A stretch of 64,000 nucleotides of DNA, taken from assembly GCA_027186245.1 (NCBI GenBank), contig CP114484.1:11294001-11358000 (forward strand), given 5' to 3'. The notes under the pieces were generated by a model. That model was not told the DNA's origin and did no database searches. It worked only from the letters and a program-made list of their open reading frames with translations. Origin of the DNA: Coriaria nepalensis (taxonomy: Eukaryota; Streptophyta; Magnoliopsida; Cucurbitales; Coriariaceae). Every line of letters begins with the position of its first letter. The first letter of the stretch is position 1. Shown piece by piece: positions 21,682 through 36,869 of this stretch. The translations under genes were made by a program, and so were the position numbers.

Positions 21682-24600
21682 CTAAGAAATCCCAGCTCCT
21701 TGAACTCTAACTTGCTCATGAGCCCTCAGAACTTCCGAGCTAAACTTCTCTAAAGCTGCGAAAATGGGAACCAATCCAGTCTGTATACTATTAGAAGCTG
21801 CATTGTGAACAAGTTTAATAGCATCCTTATGTCTACCTCTCTCTTCGTCCAACCTCTTCCTCATGGAATCCAAATCAACCGTTAGATCATCAAGTGGTGA
21901 AATCCCACTCTCAGAAGGATTTTTTGTCGCGGCAATTCTGTCCGAAGTATTCCCTTCATGTGCATGTTCCAACCTTCCTCTCTCCATATGTAGAGTTTTA
22001 AGACGTTTTTCAAAATCCTTAGAAACAAACTCCGCTCTGATTCTTTGACGTTGCTCCTCATCTTGTCTTTCCCATAATTCGTGCAAGTTTGATGCAAAAT
22101 CTTGAATGGCATTGGATACCTTCTTTTCCGAAATGTTTTCCATAGCTTGGTGCCAGTCATTGCAGATTATGAAAATGGGTGGAGCTCCAATGCGGCCTGG
22201 TGAGAAAGGAGCAAGTCCATCTGGGGTTTCTTCAGGCTTACGGTCAAGGAATCTTAAGAGCCACTCATTCAAGGACTCAACATAAGATTTTTGGGTGCTA
22301 ATCCAATTGTTAAACCGGGTGGACCAATTCAGAAGCTCCATTTCAAGTTCTAGAGCAGCTTTCAAGCTTGAATCACCTCGGAAGCCAGTTTTCGCTTTTA
22401 GAGAGCGAGTTTTACTCTCCATAATAACTTGAAACTGTTTCTGGTGGCATTTGAGCATGGATTTCCACATCCTTATCAATCTGCAGGTTCACATCTTTGT
22501 CAAATTTTATAACAGGAGAAGGATAAAAAGTAAAAAATGAAAAACAAAAATTAAATCAAGTACTAAACATTACCAGTCACAAGGATTGATAAGCATTTAA
22601 AAAAGACCAGACCAAGAAGGAAAAAAAGCTAAGTACCCGTGAATCAGTTTAGTCAGCTGTGGCTCCAATTCTTCATCTCTCAACTTATGTATCTTGCTTG
22701 ATATAGCATCAACAGCTCTAATGCAAACATCGATTTTTGTCAGTAAATTTCTTACTGAAGCTTGAGAGGCATCAATTTTACTGGAATCCGCTCCTCGGTC
22801 ATCTAATGTTTTGAGTCGCTTGCACTCCTTTTCATAAATAAGACGCAGCCTTTCTTCATCCTAGAACCAGTGGAATCAAATTAGTGTAATTAAGCAACAG
22901 ATCTTGGAAGCGACTGTTATATCAAGCATTTATTCCTCCATGGATCACTAAAATTCAAAAGCAATGAAGCAGAAAATTACAATTGAAAATCATGTTCAGA
23001 ACTCTGAATCTCCTAGAACGGAGAACCCATCTATCTTAAGACTGTGATCAACGTCTATGTCAAACAATTTGCACTCCTATGTGTCTTGGAAAACTGGAAA
23101 ATACTCAACTCATAAAATCAGTTATTCTCAAGGCTTTATTTCTATGTAATCTAACAACTCAAAGAATCATCAATGTGGCACACATAAGAACAAAGACTTC
23201 ATTTATATCCATCTATACCTTGACTTCCTTGTACAGTTTCTTCTCCCATGCATAAAGTTTCTCCAAAGTTGATGAAAGGTTTCCAGCACTGAATTCACTC
23301 CTGGAGTCCCCAAATTCAGAGTATTCTTTTCCCATCTTCATTGTTCTAACATCCAACCGAACTGTTGACCTTGATGGCGGAGAAGATAGCATTGAAGGTG
23401 CCACCAGATACAGGATCCTTGCAAAAATCACTTCAGAACAAAAGGGTTTTTTAATGAAGAATTGTAGATATCAATACTAAACCTCATAAGCTAACAAAAC
23501 TATAAAAGCCAGAAGGGAAACAAATAGTCATTTAAATCCATACAAATTCAAAATCCAGAATAGAGCCTGATTACTATGGACTTTGGTACTTCTTGGTTCT
23601 AAAAGCCAGGGCCTAAGTCAATCAGACCATGTCAAAAACTGATTTTTGTTAAGACAATAATAGTTAACAACCCACCTTTAAGTGCAGTAGTCTTAGATTG
23701 ATAAGGCAACTTCCCCACCTCAAGCAACATTGCCACCTCTTTCCCATAGCTAGAAGCAGCATCAAATTCATCACGTATTTCCTTGACAACCTCTGGAAGG
23801 TCTCTTATACCATGCGCAGACAATGTGGTTAAGCTACTTGGCATAGTAGAATCCCGTGTACCAGGACCAGATGCAGAAAAGCTACTCGGCTTAGAAGATT
23901 CAACATCCAAAATGGAAGACTCTTCAACTTCAAAACTCACCCCCTTCTTCCACACAGACCCCTCTTCAAAGGTTTCCAGCACAATAGTTTCCGGACTGCT
24001 AGTTACTCCCTTTCCTTCACCTGACATTGAGCTGTCACTATTCTGCATCGGCGGCACCGCCTTTGAACTTTCCTCCCTGCTCTGTGATGGGACATCCTTT
24101 GACGTTCCCTCACCTAAATTTCCGTACTTATCCGTCAAATGATCCCCATTCAATTTCTTCCTCTCCCTGTGAGCTTCTTTCAGCTCTTCATGCTCTGTTT
24201 CATCTTCCAAATCTGGAATTCCCTCTCTCATCCTTACCTCATTTGAATCAGGGCTACTCGCATCAGACCCGTATCCTTGTCCACTCCGTGCATAAAAACC
24301 CGGGTTATCATAATTATAGTTTTCAAAAACATTAATATAATCCCAAGGGGAAACCCTTGGTGGTGAAGGTGGAGCTGGAGGAGGAGCAGGAGGGCTAGGT
24401 TGGTGCTGGTTATATTGATAATTTTGGGATGGGGAACCCATCCCAAACCCATAGGACCCACCATTTCCGTATTGCGGATAGCCCGAATAGGCAGGATAGT
24501 TGTTAGATGAATCAGGCCATTGCCCGTATGAGGCAGAGTATCTTTCTGGTTCTTCATAGACCATCCTCTTTGCTGGTGTGGCTGACTTTTTCATGTAGTA

Positions 24601-25155
24601 GGCATAAGTGTTATTAGCCCCAGGAGGAGGGCCCCAGTACTCTCCAGGGGGGTAAGCGTAAGGAGCAGGATAGTCCTGTTCTTCTGGACTATCCACAGCG
24701 TGAATGTGCTCAGAAGGGGAGCCTGCTTCGAAATCGAACTCGGATCCAGATGAAAGATGTAAGTGAGATTCCTCAATATCCTTGGCCGTCCCCTGATCAC
24801 GGAAATGCTCCTCAGAAATGGAAACGGAATGAGAAATCGAGGTGGAAGACGTCGACGAGTTGTGATTCTTGTTTTTCCCACCCGCCGTTTTCGGTTTCTT
24901 CCTCTTCCCTTCCTCCGATGGCAATGTGAGAACAGGGGAGCCAGGGGCGGAGGACGATCCAAGGCCGGCGATCACGATCTCCTCGTCGACGAATTTCCGA
25001 AGAGCGTCGCCTATGTGTTCAAGCGACCTGAAGTAAGAAACATGGGAAGCGGCGAAAGCGTAGCGTTGCTGTGAAGCGGCTTTGAGAAACTCCTTGCGCT
25101 CTCGGCAAAGAGTCACCAGTTGAAGCTCATCGACCTTGGATCCTCCACAGCCCAT
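21682..25155 (-). CDS. DUF630/DUF632 protein (At1g21740 type)
   Basis: Four exons, 25155-23676, 23430-23219, 22860-22637 and 22480-21682, join in frame to 904 aa. The start MGCGGSKVDELQLVTLCRER gives a glycine at position 2 and a Gly-Cys pair, so N-myristoylation and membrane attachment are likely. DUF630 covers about residues 1-60 (CRERKEFLKAASQQRYAFAA). A long low-complexity middle is rich in Ser, Tyr and Pro (PPAPPPAPPSPP, NNYPAYSGYPQYGNGG) and in acid residues. DUF632 starts near residue 465 (LPEVVKEIRDEFDAASSYGK) and continues through the helical regions LSSTLEKLYAWEKKLYKEVK and MWKSMLKCHQKQFQVI to the end. The family is plant-specific. It was once called bZIP-like, but I see no basic region, and its molecular role is not settled. 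The upstream in-frame codon at 25188 extends the frame by 11 codons and would hide the myristoylation site, so 25155 was chosen. Confidence 0.95.
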
Positions 25156-26000
25156 AGCAACAAACCAACCACCGTAATTCGCCGGCAAGAAGTGGCGTTA
25201 TATCACCGTCAGTCATGGTCGACAAGCGTGTCCGTAAAGAAGAAGAGGAAGAATAAGCATGGTAAGAATCAGCTACCGCTCCAGATCCGATAATGCTCTA
25301 CTGGACAGGAAGGGAAAAATTTAAGAGCCAACAGAATAAAAAATTAAAAAATAATATCAAGAAGACGAAGAAGAAGAAGAAGAATGAATGAATGGAAAGC
25401 CCTAGCAGTAGCAGAGAACAAAGTACGCAGAGCAGAGCAGCAGCAAAATTACTCTACACAGGAAATATACATCTACAGGACTAGGCAGTGGGCGCATTAC
25501 AGTGTAACTCATTATAACTCTGTCTACCAAATGAATAATAATAATAAAAAAGACGATACAGAGAGATAGAGAGAGAGGAGAGAGATTGTGCATGAAAATG
25601 AGTGTGAATGAGGGGAGAATAGAAAGTCTGACCGTTGAGATGGAGGAGAGAGAGGCGTCCATACGATGCGAGGGAAGGGAGGCAGAGAAGAAGCGAGGCG
25701 TTTTAGAATTAATTACTCGATCTTCGATACAGAGAGGAGGAAGAAGAGTACAGAATTCATTGAATTTATCAAATAGAGAAAAAAGAAGACGTGGAGATTC
25801 GTGATGTTGGAGATCTGGGCAATTCTTCTTCTGCTCTCTCTCTCATTCAGAGAGACTGTAAGAGGAGAGAGAGAGAGTTATGAGAATTAGCGCAGAAAAG
25901 ATTCGAGAAACAAAGAGCCAAAGCCCGTGTGAAACCGCCATTGTAACGGACATTTCATTTTCCGTTATTACCATTTTCACCTTCTCTCTTTTTTCTTTTT
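25156..26000. promoter_or_regulatory. Leader and promoter of the DUF630/632 gene
   Basis: Purine-rich sequence with GAA and GA runs (about 25365-25395 and 25560-25590), which are CT-rich on the transcribed strand. This is typical of a plant 5' UTR and core promoter. No coding region is supported. Confidence 0.45.
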
Positions 26001-28480
26001 TTATTTTTTTATTTTTTATTTTTCACCATTCTCTCTCTAATTTTCAGATATGGAAACATGGTTTAATTCTAATAATTAGTTTTACTTATTAATAATTTTC
26101 TATTTATTATTCAAAATATATCTCAAAAATATATATATATATTTAAATAATTAATATTTTTCAAATATAAATCCATTAATACTATTTTCATATCTATTTA
26201 TTAAATAACATTCTTAATATATATAATTAAAACTCGAAACCGCACCGTGAAACACCTCTGGATAAACTTACGACACTGTTAACCGTGAAAACTAATTTCT
26301 ATATGGCTCTAGTAGTTAAACCTTATTTTGCGTCTAAATTGTATATGATCATCCAAACATGATCTAAAATTATAAGTTTCTTTTTTTTTTTCTTGACCCG
26401 GCACTGGGCAGTGTCTAGAACTTGGAAAATATAGAGCTTTTGTTTGGTGGGTAGAATGTCGTTAATATGGTTGAATTTTTGTACCTAAAAAGAGTGAAAC
26501 GCACGCATTATAACTATATCTGTGTGCCGTTAATTATATACAATATAAAATGATGCTTAAACATACTTCTATGCTTACCGTTACCGTCAAATTAATACGG
26601 CAATTCCAATCTTTGTAATCGGCGATTACACAGACAGGTTTACAAAAAAAAAAAGGATTTGGTAAATTTAAAATCCATAAAACGTACGCGGGAACGCAGT
26701 AGGTTCCTTGTGGAGTTGGGGGGCCATCGGGAAAGTTTAGAGACTTTACCAATAAGTATATAATATATAGTTTTAATTTACATTTGAGTTTGTCTGAACC
26801 GGCGAACAACTTTGGACTACCACGTCCAATTTGAAATTTTTTTTTTTCTTTCGTTCACATAGTTATAATAAATATGACGTATATATTAGTATTAAAAAGG
26901 AAATTAGTATACAGTCAATTATGTGGAATCATAGGTTATTATGATTTTAATTGCACTTGTCATTATTAAATATGGAGCAGTTGTGTAGAAAGAAGATGGG
27001 TGCAACTGGACGGGCTAAGTTTCGTTCGGATAGCGACGGTCAACATAAACCGTATAATATAAGATATAATTTAAATATTAAGATATATATAAGATAAGTC
27101 TGTATACTTAACTCCTACGATGCGTTGACTTCTACGGAATGAATGCGTGCACTGAATATGGAGATGGGCAGACAGAGAGTTGCGTGGTTGTGATTAATCA
27201 GACGGTTCCGGGAGATTTGAAGGACTCAAAATAAAAAGCACATTTTTTCTATTAAGAAAATCAGAAGGTGGTCCCCATAGTAGACATGTGGGTCCATCTT
27301 TTGGCATTCGATCATTTGTACTAAAAGTCAGTCTTTTCAATTACCCACGTGGGGCCCTCTGCCAAACTGAATTGCACAAGTTTTCCTGCGAACTTGGATA
27401 CCCCTAACGTTTACGGCTTACAAGTCCGTTTATTTGAAATGAGAACAAGAGAAAGGAATTAAATTTTTATTTTTTTTTTAAATTTTAAGATTAAATAATT
27501 TATTTATTTTTTAAAGAAATAACTAAATAAAATATTATAAATAATTTTTATTGAATATTAAATTTAAATAGATTCAAACCCATATAATCTATATTATATA
27601 CATATCGGTCAAAAGCTACTTTTTTTTCTTTTTTTTTTTTAATTAATAAATTTGAATAATAGAAACAGAGACATTTACTAAAAACGTGCCTTCAATAGTT
27701 TTGATAAATTTGAAACCGCATGATTCAAAGGTAGTCCATGTTCAAATCAAACCCCGGATACTTCTAGGTCGAATCTACTACATGGGTATGTTAAAAGCCG
27801 TTTGATTTCTTCCCTGCATTTTACTTTTAAATTATATAAATAATTAATTAATTAATTAAATAAATGCAGACAATAATGATTTGCAGCAATGATAACGTTT
27901 TTCTTAATTAATCTATGCAGCTTTATGTTATGTTCTGGTGGTGGAAATCATACTAGACTTTTACAAAATCTGTAATGAATGAATATATTTCTTTTTTTTT
28001 TTTTTTAATTTTTTAAAATGTGTACTATAATAATTTGGATATGGTTGAGTTTGCACCGAACCGACAGCGGCGCAGACGGAGGGTGGCACGGTGGTGGCAT
28101 AGAGCTTATATTAGATAGTTTGCATATCCTTACAATTTGAAAACAACTTCTTAAAGCTTCCAGACTGGTTTCCAAACCCGATATCCAAATTTGTCCGATT
28201 ACTATTTAAAATTATTTTATTTAATTTATATTATTATTCGTTTTATATTTTTAACAGGAACAGCAAACACTTTGAGAAGTGGCAGACAATGGTAAGAGTG
28301 AATTAATTCCACCTTCTTTTTTTCTTTGTTGGGAACATAAAGGGAATTCCTCACCCCCTTTTAATTTTTTTTTATTTTTTTTATTTTTTTCAAATAGAAT
28401 ATATCTGTTGGTTATTAAGTAATATATATAAAAAGCATCTATTTTAATGGTTCTTTTGTGAACATGACTCCTTAATCATC
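26001..28480. other. AT-rich intergenic spacer
   Basis: About 2.5 kb with poly-A/T runs and TA-rich tracts (for example 26125-26150 and 27838-27865). No open frame in it resembles a known protein, and no terminal inverted repeat pair is evident by eye. I see nothing supportable. Confidence 0.4.
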
Positions 28481-28544
28481 TTTGTTTGCCGAATCATTGA
28501 AAATGATTAGAAATTTAGAAGGCTTTCATTCTATGTTTTATCAT

Positions 28545-28745
28545 ATACCGATCAATCACAATTTCATACAAGACATTTTGAGTTATAATGAAGAGGAAAT
28601 TTGGACATACATGTCTTATCCATATAATAGATCCATCACAATCACAATTAGGGGCATAACATTTTGAGTTAAATAAAGAGGAATTTTTGGGTATACATGT
28701 TCTATCACATACATACACATATCGATCATAATCACAATCACAAAT
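28545..28745. repeat. Diverged tandem duplication, about 86-base period
   Basis: ACATTTTGAGTTATAATGAA starting at 28573 recurs as ACATTTTGAGTTAAATAAAG at 28659. The matches continue through TACATGT-TATC and the CAATCACAAT stretch. Two diverged copies in a noncoding spacer. Confidence 0.6.
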
Positions 28746-29860
28746 ATGATTTGATATGACGGATGATATAATAATATATGATATCGGAAAGCATACACCC
28801 CATACACAAATTATTCATAGACAATATACGATCTATACCTTCACAGTTCTCATTGTAAAAGAAAGATAACTTTATTTGAAAAGTATATACCATTTATTTA
28901 CCTTATCTAAAGTCTGTCTACAGGGTAACAATTTAAAAGCTGAATTTTATAAGCACGTAGTCACGTACATACATTAAAGGCTAATCACTTATAATTTGCA
29001 TTTTGCACACATAATCATCACGTTCACAAAAATATTTTCACTTCAGCTTTTCACTGTTCAGGCATATGAGCCCAGAGAAAAAAAAAAGGAAGTGGTGAGA
29101 GACAAGGAGGATAAGAACTTTGTTACTTTTTACAAACAAGTTCCTTTTTATCTCCAAAAAGGAGCTTCAAAGCATGCACATGATGATGGGGGAGAGGGAT
29201 TCCTCATTGGAAGTTAAAACAAAACAAAAGTACTTGCCTAGACCTCCAGAGGTCACTTTATATAAAAACAGTACATAGTTTATTTACATTTCCTTTTTCT
29301 TTTTCTTTTTTCCTGTTATCTTAAGATTATTGGTCAGTTCCGTACTTTAACTGCAGCAACACGTTTAGACATTTTTCTTGAATTCCTAGACTATTTTTAA
29401 TTTCCATTTTCTTTTTCTCTCTTAAACTATGATGAATCTACGGACTCATAATTCAGACCCATACCGTCAATATTTGCCCAGAAAGGGAAAGAAGGGTACT
29501 GCATAGGTTCCATAATTAAGACATCGCATGCGATATAGTTTTGTGCAGGTATCAGGCCGATTTGACAGAGATAAAGGTTGAATAAACAAGCCCAGTTTTT
29601 ATCCTTACTAGATGGAAAGGTCTTTTGATCCGACATGTAGTTTCCCATGCTGGGGAGGGACACTCAATCTAGGCACTGACTCTTGTAAGATAGCAACAAC
29701 CGAAGGATAGCAACAACCGAAGGGAACTGATTTTGTAATTTGGTGGGAAACTTATTGCTAACTATGACACAGACACGAAAAAGTGTTGAGGAGTAATGCA
29801 AGGTTTTCATTTGAAATCTCATTAATTTCCAAAGAGTGATGTCAAGATTGCCAAAGCAGC
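28746..29860. other. Spacer 3' of the APX relic
   Basis: AT-rich noncoding sequence. A perfect 17-base tandem duplication (GATAGCAACAACCGAAG) lies at 29689-29722. No gene is recognised. Confidence 0.4.
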
Positions 29861-32091
29861 AATAAACAATAATGATATTTAGAAAATAGTTAGATTGTCG
29901 GGGCTTATCTGGGCTACCACCAAGAGTTTCATTCTTCTGCCTCATATTGTCTGAAAGCTCCCTCTGCAATCCAATAGGCAAAAGACCGTTTAGAATTTTT
30001 ACTCCTTTCTTCATTATTTGAAGAATAGCTTCAATTCAAACTTGTGTTGCTTCAAGCATCTATAAGATACTTGAAACAACGAAAGTAGCATCTGGACATT
30101 CTAGGGATCATGCAGAGTTTATAACGTAGGTTTTAGAAGAGAAAATATTAACATATTGATTAACGATATAGGCATTTATGATTATGACCTTGCCAGTCGA
30201 GTATTTAGCTGCTACAAACTTCTCCCCAACAGGTGTTGGAGGGCCATTATCTATCAGACTACCCTGATCATCATATAAGAAAAAGAGTTCTTTAAGCCTG
30301 CAGATTAGCATGATGCTTAAGAAGAAAAATGAAGAAGGCAGTTCAACTTGTATTTTTGTACATCCATATTGGCAGAACCTCCTACGAAAAGCTAGATGAT
30401 AAGCAGTTAGAAAAAAGCAGATCAAATGGGGCTTTAATATTTTGCAGATTATTGGGGATGAAATCTGTCATGCACTAACATTAAGCTTGGACAATAAAAG
30501 CACGACAATTATAATTAGGATAAACATGAGTAATCAAAGACCAATAATCTCTGGAGGATGAAATTTAGCTCCAAGATTGCTGAGTTTGGCATGACCTTCA
30601 GCATAATCCCTGAAGAATGCTTCCGGGTCTGCAGCATATTTTTCAGCATAAACCTGCCATAAAATAATTAAGATATCAAGGTATAGTGATAATCTTCAGA
30701 ATCGGATTTTATAATTTACCTTGAACGATGGATCTTCAAAAAGCACAGCATCAGTTGGCAAGACAAGTAAATCTTCGTCCTTTCTTTCCTTGATGTCCTG
30801 CATAAGCACGGCATAATCAGCATGACGAAGTAATCCACTTCTCGATGCACTGGAATACACAGTAAAAAATATCAAACCTTAAAGTATGAATTATCAAATT
30901 TCAACCATTGAACTGTCCAGGATTGTCCTCCTGGTGCTCCAGGACCATCTTTCGGTCATGCAAAACAAATGACTGTTAAGGTTTTCCTTATTAGAAATTC
31001 CAGGAAAAACCAAGGTCTTGAAACTTCAACAAAACTGAGATTAAATGACAACTCGTACGCACAAACAAGAAGAAAATAGTGGCAAGAGAACATGTTGATC
31101 AAATAGATCTGTGAAGATAACATTAAATCTCCTAATGTAAACCCTATCACATCTTTCTTTGCTCATTGGTACTAAGAGCCAAATCATTGAGTGCGGAGTG
31201 AGAAATACTCTTATGACAAATGCCTTGTGAAACAGATTCCTCAAGTATTCATCAATTGAAGTGACTAATGTATACCGTATACTTGGTCCCTGCCTTGCCC
31301 CAGCCACTGCGCTCAGGTCTCGACCTTCCTATATGTACCGGCATCATGCCAGCCCAGTCGAACCTATCCGAAAATCAAATTCTAGCTCAGTGACAATTTA
31401 GTCAAAACAGAAATGTGAGAAGCGAAAAATGTGATTTGCTGTACTATATCCTCAGTTATAGCATACACACAGCGTAGAATTGAAGATAAATGATATATTG
31501 CCGCAGATCCAAGGAAAGGAAAAGAGAAGTGAAAACACACAGGCTAATTGATAGTTATTATCTGCGTGATTTGATGATTACATTACCAGTATGGGATGAG
31601 AAAATGTAGTCTTAAGGAGGTATTTGATCTCTTCTCTGGCACTTTTCAACTGCTGCGGATCAGAAGCGAAGCATTTCGGAGCAGACACAGCGCTGTATCT
31701 TCTATTCAGTACCTGCGCAATCGATCTTCTCTGAAATGCACCTAAAGCCAATAGCAACAATTACATGTACTAAATAGAACAGAGTAAGTTGAAACGAACG
31801 AGCTAGAGGAGAGAGCCTGAGTGAGAAATGGGTGAGAAATGAGCGGAGAGGATCGGAGAGGTCTGAGAGTAAGGGAGGAAGGGAGAGGCGGTGAAGATGA
31901 AGGAGAAGAGAATGTGAGAGAGGCTTTGGTCGCTGAGGAGAGGAAGCAAGAGCAGGAGGAGGGAGAGGCGGTGAAGATGAAGGAGAAGAGAATGCGAGAG
32001 AGGCTTTGGTCGCTGAGGAGAGGAAGCAAGAGCAGGAGGAGGTGGAGGCTGTAGCGGTGGCGGCGGCAGCGCCACAAGAAGCATCAGCCAT
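29861..32091 (-). pseudogene. Thylakoid-type ascorbate peroxidase (tAPX) pseudogene
   Basis: Minus-strand relics of a chloroplast APX gene lie in order. A Ser/Ala-rich transit-peptide exon starts MADASCGAAAATATAST at 32091. Next is an exon with SDPQQLKSAREEIKYLLKTT (about 31743-31587), then a chimeric exon (about 31366-31271). In one frame that exon reads VRLGWHDAGTY (distal His region) and then, in another frame, GRSRPERSGWGKAGTKYT. The rest are PGAPGGQSWTVQWLKFDNSY (about 30950-30878), [20 protein letters not shown] (about 30797-30721), [20 protein letters not shown] (about 30655-30546), PVGEKFVAAKYSTGK (about 30262-30189), and a tAPX-like C-terminus GGSPDKPRQSNYFLNIII (about 29930-29866). 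About 115 residues between the distal and proximal haem regions, including the proximal His segment, are gone. The transit-peptide exon is also frame-shifted by an 80-base duplication. The position near DUF632 matches Arabidopsis At1g77490 (tAPX). Confidence 0.88.
31881..32040 (-). repeat. 80-base tandem duplication in the APX transit-peptide exon
   Basis: Positions 31881-31960 and 31961-32040 are identical except for one base (T at 31915, C at 31995). The 80-base unit is not a multiple of three, so the second copy is read in a shifted frame. That gives a different Ser/Pro/Leu-rich peptide. Confidence 0.95.
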
Positions 32092-32404
32092 GGAATAGAC
32101 AATGACAGTGACGGTGGAGCTGACAGTGTCAGTGGTGGCAGCGACTCTACTCCTCCTATTCTCTGCTTCTCCTTTCGTTTTGGATACGCTACAGGGACAG
32201 GTGGCAGAATAACTTCCAATATGGTGCTGTTTGGGAATCAGGTTAGGATAATGCCATTTGCAGATTTGCTTACCAAAATCAAAAGATGGATTGTTTTTTG
32301 GGAGTTTTTTGATTTGGTTCACTAAGGACTGCAATTTGCAATCGAACGTTACTTACATATTCCAATGGTATCATTATTTTGTAATAAGAGACCATAAGCG
32401 TATC
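32092..32404. other. Former promoter of the APX relic
   Basis: Short spacer between the APX relic start and tRNA-Val. No other feature is seen. Confidence 0.35.
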
Positions 32405-32478
32405 GGTTTCGTGGTGTAGTTGGTTATCACGTCAGTCTAACACACTGAAGGTCTCCGGTTCGAACCCGGGCGAAGCCA
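32405..32478 (+). tRNA. trnV-AAC: tRNA-Val (AAC)
   Basis: The acceptor GGTTTCG pairs with CGAAGCC at 32471-32477, with discriminator A at 32478. Box A (TGGTGTAGTTGGTTATC), anticodon loop CTAACAC with anticodon AAC, and box B (GGTTCGAACC) are present. The length is 74 nt, without an intron. Confidence 0.96.
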
Positions 32479-33270
32479 TAACTTTTTTGTGTTTGGAAAA
32501 TGGTAGTTTTGGACCAAACCAAAAAAAAAAACAGTTGAAAGTTTAGATTCGGGATTATTCAGCAAACTCCTGATACCTAGATCTGCTCGCATCTTAGCTG
32601 GAACAATGTAGGCACTGGTAAAGTTAGGAAAGAAAACAAGAGCTTGCCGCCCTGGTGGGGCACCAAGTTTCGTCCTTATTGCCTACTCGATCTCAAACTT
32701 TGGTTTGTTGTACCGGCTGGACCGGTCTCAACGAAAATACCTAACTTGTAGACAGTAAGAATCCCTACTGTTTCGATGTTGTTGGTCAAGTCTCTCAAGT
32801 GTGTGGGGCCGACAAATTTTTAGGATGGATCTGGTACACGTTAAAAAGAACGGATCGACTCAAAGCAATCACATAAAAAATAATATTTTCATACGTGTGT
32901 CTAATAATATTACAAGTAAATTTTTTATAATTTTATTAATTATAAATATATATTTTATTTATTTATTTTAAACTATTTATAATTTATAATTTATATTAGT
33001 TTAAAGAATTTCCATTAAACGATAACGAAAGGCAGAGAAATTTTATTGCTTGTGGGAAGGTTTTTTTTTAAAAAAAGGCCGTTTTCTTTAACCTTTGGCA
33101 ACACGACACCTCAAAAAACCCGATTCATTTGCTTCTCTGTCTGTCCGTCGATAACAAGTCCATCTCTCTACGAACTTTTTGCCTGCGATAATCATTCCTT
33201 TCCGGAACCGTTTTATCATCCGTACTGTAGTTTAAGATTATATAAGAAGGAGGCGTATCAGTAACCGTAG
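32479..33270. promoter_or_regulatory. Spacer and ALDH3H1 promoter
   Basis: AT-rich spacer (strong at about 32880-33010), then a less AT-rich leader just before the ALDH start. No gene is seen. Confidence 0.4.
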
Positions 33271-36057
<2,787 letters not shown>

Positions 36058-36440
36058 ATCCTATAAGATGGCCTTATACCCCTACGTTTAGAGTATAGTG
36101 AGTTTGGTGTGGGTGTAAGCCCATCTCACAGGATAGTTTCTCGTTTAGAGAGTGCCAATACTCAATAGAGAAGTATCATCCTGCATTCTGTAACTCTATA
36201 CATACACAAGTATATTATAACATGGGTGTTATTTTCTTTAGCAGTACAGTTGCAGTTTTGCTAATGTTTGTCTAAATTTCAACTTTAACTAGACTTCAAT
36301 TTGAAAACATTTTCTAAATCAAAGTTTTAACGATAAATTCTTAGTCTACAAATATTTTTTTTTTTTTTTTTTTTGTGGGTTTGACAAAAATAGTCGTTTG
36401 GGTATGTCATTGGTTCTAATTGAAATTACTTTTTCTTATA
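36058..36440. other. ALDH3H1 3' UTR and spacer
   Basis: 3' UTR followed by a T-run near 36355-36375. Nothing else is seen. Confidence 0.35.
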
Positions 36441-36869
36441 TATAAAATATAAAAACAAAATTAAATACCAGCTATCAAATATGACGTGGCATAACTGAAT
36501 ATCGTAACTGAATCCCCTGGTTCTAAAATATTTTCGCAGAGCACAATAAGTTTGCGACTTGAAAAGTCAATTATGTCCTTGTAATCTCGAAAAAACCTGC
36601 ATCTGATGAAGTCCATAATCAATGTACAAATTCGACTTTTCACACTGCTTTCTAAACGCGGTTAGCGCCCGAACTCGTTCTCCCTCCTCTCTCCCTCTCT
36701 CTTGATTCGTTCCCCAAGATCGTCCGAGAAACCTTTCTACTAAAACCTCTTATGTGAGGCTACACTTCCTACCGAGCACGCGGAAACTCTATCTCTCTCT
36801 CTTTTTCTCTCATTCTATCTTTTCTTGTTCTCTGATCTTTCTTCGATCAAATATCTTATAAAAATTACA

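Noticed and set aside
29427..29663. Minus-strand 78-codon frame near the APX relic
   Set aside because: Could be a further tail of the decayed gene, but it does not match the tAPX C-terminus and has no recognised motif.
31839..32054. Plus-strand Glu/Arg-rich open frame opposite the APX transit exon
   Set aside because: It is the complement of a Ser/Pro/Leu-rich duplicated exon. The repetitive composition keeps the opposite frame open.
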